Of a stretch of 64,000 nucleotides of DNA, positions 62,107 to 64,000 are shown in pieces (positions within the stretch are counted from its first letter, which is position 1; every line of letters begins with the position of its first letter). A program made the translations under genes and the position numbers. The notes beneath the pieces are model-generated. The model made no database searches. It was not told the origin of the DNA and saw only the letters and a program-made list of their open reading frames with translations. Origin of the DNA: Pelagibacterales bacterium SAG-MED47 (GTDB lineage: Bacteria; Pseudomonadota; Alphaproteobacteria; Pelagibacterales; Pelagibacteraceae); assembly GCA_014653355.1 (NCBI GenBank), contig JACWEO010000004.1, forward strand, positions 40,784 to 104,783, read 5' to 3'.

Positions 62107-62984
62107 TAGCTTTCAATAAATATTATAATAAATTTAATATTCTTTCTATTTCTTTAGTTGTTATTTCTTTACTATTTCTTATTTTTAAAGGATTAAATTT
62201 TGGAATAGATTTTAAAGGCGGTACACTTATTGAGTTAAGAGCGACAGATACTAAAATTAATGTTTCTTCATTAAGAGATAATTTAAATCAAATGAATCTA
62301 GGTGATATTTCTGTTAAAAATTTTGGTAATGAAACAGATTTTTTAATTAAGTTTGAAATAAATGATAATCAAAATGTTATAGAAGAAATAAAAGATAATT
62401 TAGATAAATCTTTTGGGAATAATTTTAACTTTAGAAGGGTAGAAAATGTAGGTCCAAAAGTGAGTGCTGAATTATTAAGGTCAGGAATTATTGCAATATC
62501 CGTAGCCCTAGTTTTAATGTTAATTTATATTTGGATTAGATTTGAATGGCAATTTAGTTTAGGTGCTATTTTAGCATTATTTCATGATGTAATAGTGACA
62601 CTTGGTTTATTTTCATTATTGGGACTTGAAATTAATTTGTCAATTATAGCTGCTGTTTTAACAATTGTAGGATATTCGATGAACGATACTGTTGTAATTT
62701 TTGATAGAGTTCGAGAAAATTTAAGAAAATTTTCAGATATCAAAATTTATGAGTTAACAAATATTTCTATTAATGAAACTTTATCTAGAACATTAATTAC
62801 ATCAATAACAACTTTATTAGCTTTATTATCGATATTTTTTTTTGGTGGTGAAGTTTTGAAAGGATTTTCTTTAGCAATGATATTTGGTGTAATATTTGGA
62901 ACTTACTCTTCAATATATATCGCGAATACAGTTTTGGTTAGGTTAAAAGTTTCACAAAAAACAGTTTTGAGAGAAGAAAACTAA
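62103..62984 (+). CDS. secF: Protein translocase subunit SecF
   Basis: This 293-residue partner of SecD has six helices. NFGIDFKGGTLIELRATD is its D1-like segment, then RRVENVGPKVSAELLRSGI, and the conserved VGYSMNDTVVIFDRVREN containing the key Asp. SISINETLSRT-type text appears as NISINETLSRTLITS. The stop is two bases from the convergent gene's stop, leaving no room for a terminator. Confidence 0.97.
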   Translation: MIAFNKYYNKFNILSISLVVISLLFLIFKGLNFGIDFKGGTLIELRATDTKINVSSLRDNLNQMNLGDISVKNFGNETDFLIKFEINDNQNVIEEIKDNLDKSFGNNFNFRRVENVGPKVSAELLRSGIIAISVALVLMLIYIWIRFEWQFSLGAILALFHDVIVTLGLFSLLGLEINLSIIAAVLTIVGYSMNDTVVIFDRVRENLRKFSDIKIYELTNISINETLSRTLITSITTLLALLSIFFFGGEVLKGFSLAMIFGVIFGTYSSIYIANTVLVRLKVSQKTVLREEN

Positions 62985-62986
62985 AA

Positions 62987-63589
62987 TTAATATAAATTTT
63001 GAGCTGCTACCATAGTTAGAAGCATTGGAATTGAGAGCAAAGTGTTTGTTCTGGAAAACAACATCGCTACTCTAGCAGATTTTGCTTTCAACTCAGGTTC
63101 ACACTCAACTATTCCTAGCGCTCTTTTTTGATTTGGCCAAATTACAAACCAAACATTAAAAGCCATTATAATTCCTAACCACATTCCAAAACCTATTGCA
63201 GTATGTTTTGGAATACCTGATCCAATACTCAAGGTCATTGCATCATGCAAATAACCATTTAGACCAGCTAGAATTAAGCCCGATAAAACTGTAAAGGCTG
63301 CTGCCCATCTAAAATAAAATAAAGCAGCTGGAGCTATTACTTTTCCAATTGCAGGTTTTTGTTCATCAGGAATTTTTGACATATTTGGAATTTGTACAAA
63401 GTTAAAGTACCAAAGCAGACCAATCCACATAATACTTACAACAACATGGGTATATCTAGCAATCCAGCTCCAGAAAAGTGTATCAAAACTAAATCCATCA
63501 TTTTGGTAGAATAATCCTAAGAACAGAATAATGGCTAAAGCCAATGATGTATGAATTGTTTTAGATAAAGATGAAAGTAAATTTCCCAT
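62987..63589 (-). CDS. PuuD-like (Urate_ox_N/DUF989) membrane protein without cytochrome c domain
   Basis: This 200-residue membrane protein has about five helices. WIARYTHVVVSIMWIGLLWY with FNFVQIP, GKVIAPAALFYFRWAAAF, and FGMWLGIIMAFNVWFVIWPNQ are similar to the membrane part of the urate hydroxylase PuuD. Full PuuD has a C-terminal cytochrome c domain with C-x-x-C-H, which is absent here. Conserved His residues in the helices could bind heme. No purine genes are nearby, so urate oxidation should not be assumed. Confidence 0.65.
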   Translation of the reverse strand: MGNLLSSLSKTIHTSLALAIILFLGLFYQNDGFSFDTLFWSWIARYTHVVVSIMWIGLLWYFNFVQIPNMSKIPDEQKPAIGKVIAPAALFYFRWAAAFTVLSGLILAGLNGYLHDAMTLSIGSGIPKHTAIGFGMWLGIIMAFNVWFVIWPNQKRALGIVECEPELKAKSARVAMLFSRTNTLLSIPMLLTMVAAQNLY

Positions 63590-63636
63590 GAAACTAAATA
63601 TATACTAAATTAGTTAAATTATAACATTAAATTTTT

Positions 63637-64000
63637 TTAATTTAAGAGCTGTTTTAGAAATTTACCTGTGTAACTTTGACTGTTTTTGCAAATTTCCTCC
63701 GGTTTTCCTTCAGCAATTATTTTTCCACCTTTTACACCACCTTCAGGCCCCATATCTACAATATAATCTGCTGTTTTAATAACATCTAGGTTATGTTCTA
63801 TAACTACGACTGTGTTACCTAAGGCTACAAAAGTTTGAAGAATCTCTAATAATTTCTTTATATCATGTTGATGTAATCCTGTTGTGGGTTCATCTAAGAT
63901 ATACATAGTTCTACCAGTTGATCTTTTCGATAATTCTTTAGCTAATTTTATTCTTTGTGCCTCTCCACCCGAAAGAGTAGTAGCTTGTTGACCTATTTTT
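63637..64000 (-). CDS. uvrA: Excinuclease ABC subunit A, C-terminal end (partial)
   Basis: The gene runs off the window edge; only the last 120 or so codons are present. On the minus strand they read [20 protein letters not shown] (ABC signature), then [20 protein letters not shown] (Walker B), [20 protein letters not shown] and [20 protein letters not shown], which is the UvrA second ATPase module. UvrA detects bulky DNA damage for nucleotide excision repair. The frame is open to the edge with no start inside the window. Confidence 0.95.
   Translation of the reverse strand, partial: KIGQQATTLSGGEAQRIKLAKELSKRSTGRTMYILDEPTTGLHQHDIKKLLEILQTFVALGNTVVVIEHNLDVIKTADYIVDMGPEGGVKGGKIIAEGKPEEICKNSQSYTGKFLKQLLN

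Overview
The window reads as a streamlined, AT-rich alphaproteobacterial chromosome and looks most like the SAR11 clade (Pelagibacterales). The reasons are: extreme A/T codon bias; genes that abut or overlap by 1-44 bases, with convergent genes meeting at zero to two bases; almost no intergenic DNA (no gene-free stretch over 300 bases); a complete heterotetrameric sarcosine oxidase locus; and alphaproteobacterial gene orders (pdxJ-acpS-lepB-rnc-recO, erpA/dgt-argS-x-nagZ-scpAB-tatABC-serS, phoR-pstSCAB-phoU-phoB). The taxon is inferred from these features, not from a search. I saw no insertion sequence, prophage, CRISPR array or rRNA. One tRNA gene, tRNA-Ser(GCU), is present.

Layout. 1-5 kb: end of gatA, gatB, an O-methyltransferase, trhO, a MATE exporter and a secreted nuclease (+ strand). 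5-11.7 kb: a minus-strand run soxB-soxD-soxA-soxG followed by an ABC substrate-binding protein and permease, a sarcosine catabolism and uptake unit without its own ATPase. 11.7-14.1 kb: tRNA-Ser and a lytic transglycosylase. 14.1-21.4 kb: dapA, smpB, folK, spoT/rel, pyrE, pdxJ, acpS, lepB, rnc and recO in one compact array. 21.4-29.2 kb: hemB (-), then a 2OG-oxygenase-like protein, rpiB, glyA, nrdR, ribD, ribE, a RibB with a decayed RibA domain, and manC.

29.2-46.5 kb is a phosphate-stress island. It holds a lipid kinase, a PlcP-like phospholipase candidate and a GT4 glycosyltransferase (membrane lipid remodelling), phoR, an unrecognised secreted protein, pstS, pstC, pstA, pstB, phoU, phoB, sixA, ppk and ppx (polyphosphate). 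Beyond these lie a small basic protein and a minus-strand cluster of a small membrane protein, an arsenate reductase, an aquaporin and a Nudix hydrolase. I found 7-base units of the type T(G/T)TAACA repeated every 11 bases, which is the geometry of PhoB boxes. They lie upstream of pstS, of the plcP-like gene, of the divergent lipid kinase, and more weakly of the secreted unknown and of the arsenate/aquaporin cluster. This suggests one local regulon joining phosphate import, phospholipid replacement and removal of the arsenate that enters through the same transporter.

46.5-49.1 kb: an Anbu-type proteasome-like hydrolase divergent from a circularly permuted ATP-grasp protein, without the usual alpha-E and transglutaminase partners. 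49.1-50 kb: a Fur-family (Zur-like) regulator with a palindromic operator at its start codon, coupled to a secreted-N-terminus, His-containing membrane protein. 50-62 kb: a Ldh_2/DpkA-type reductase, xthA, erpA, dgt, argS, a membrane stub where a SPOR protein is expected, nagZ, scpAB, tatABC, serS, yajC and secDF. 63-64 kb: a PuuD-like membrane protein and the C-terminus of uvrA, cut by the window edge.
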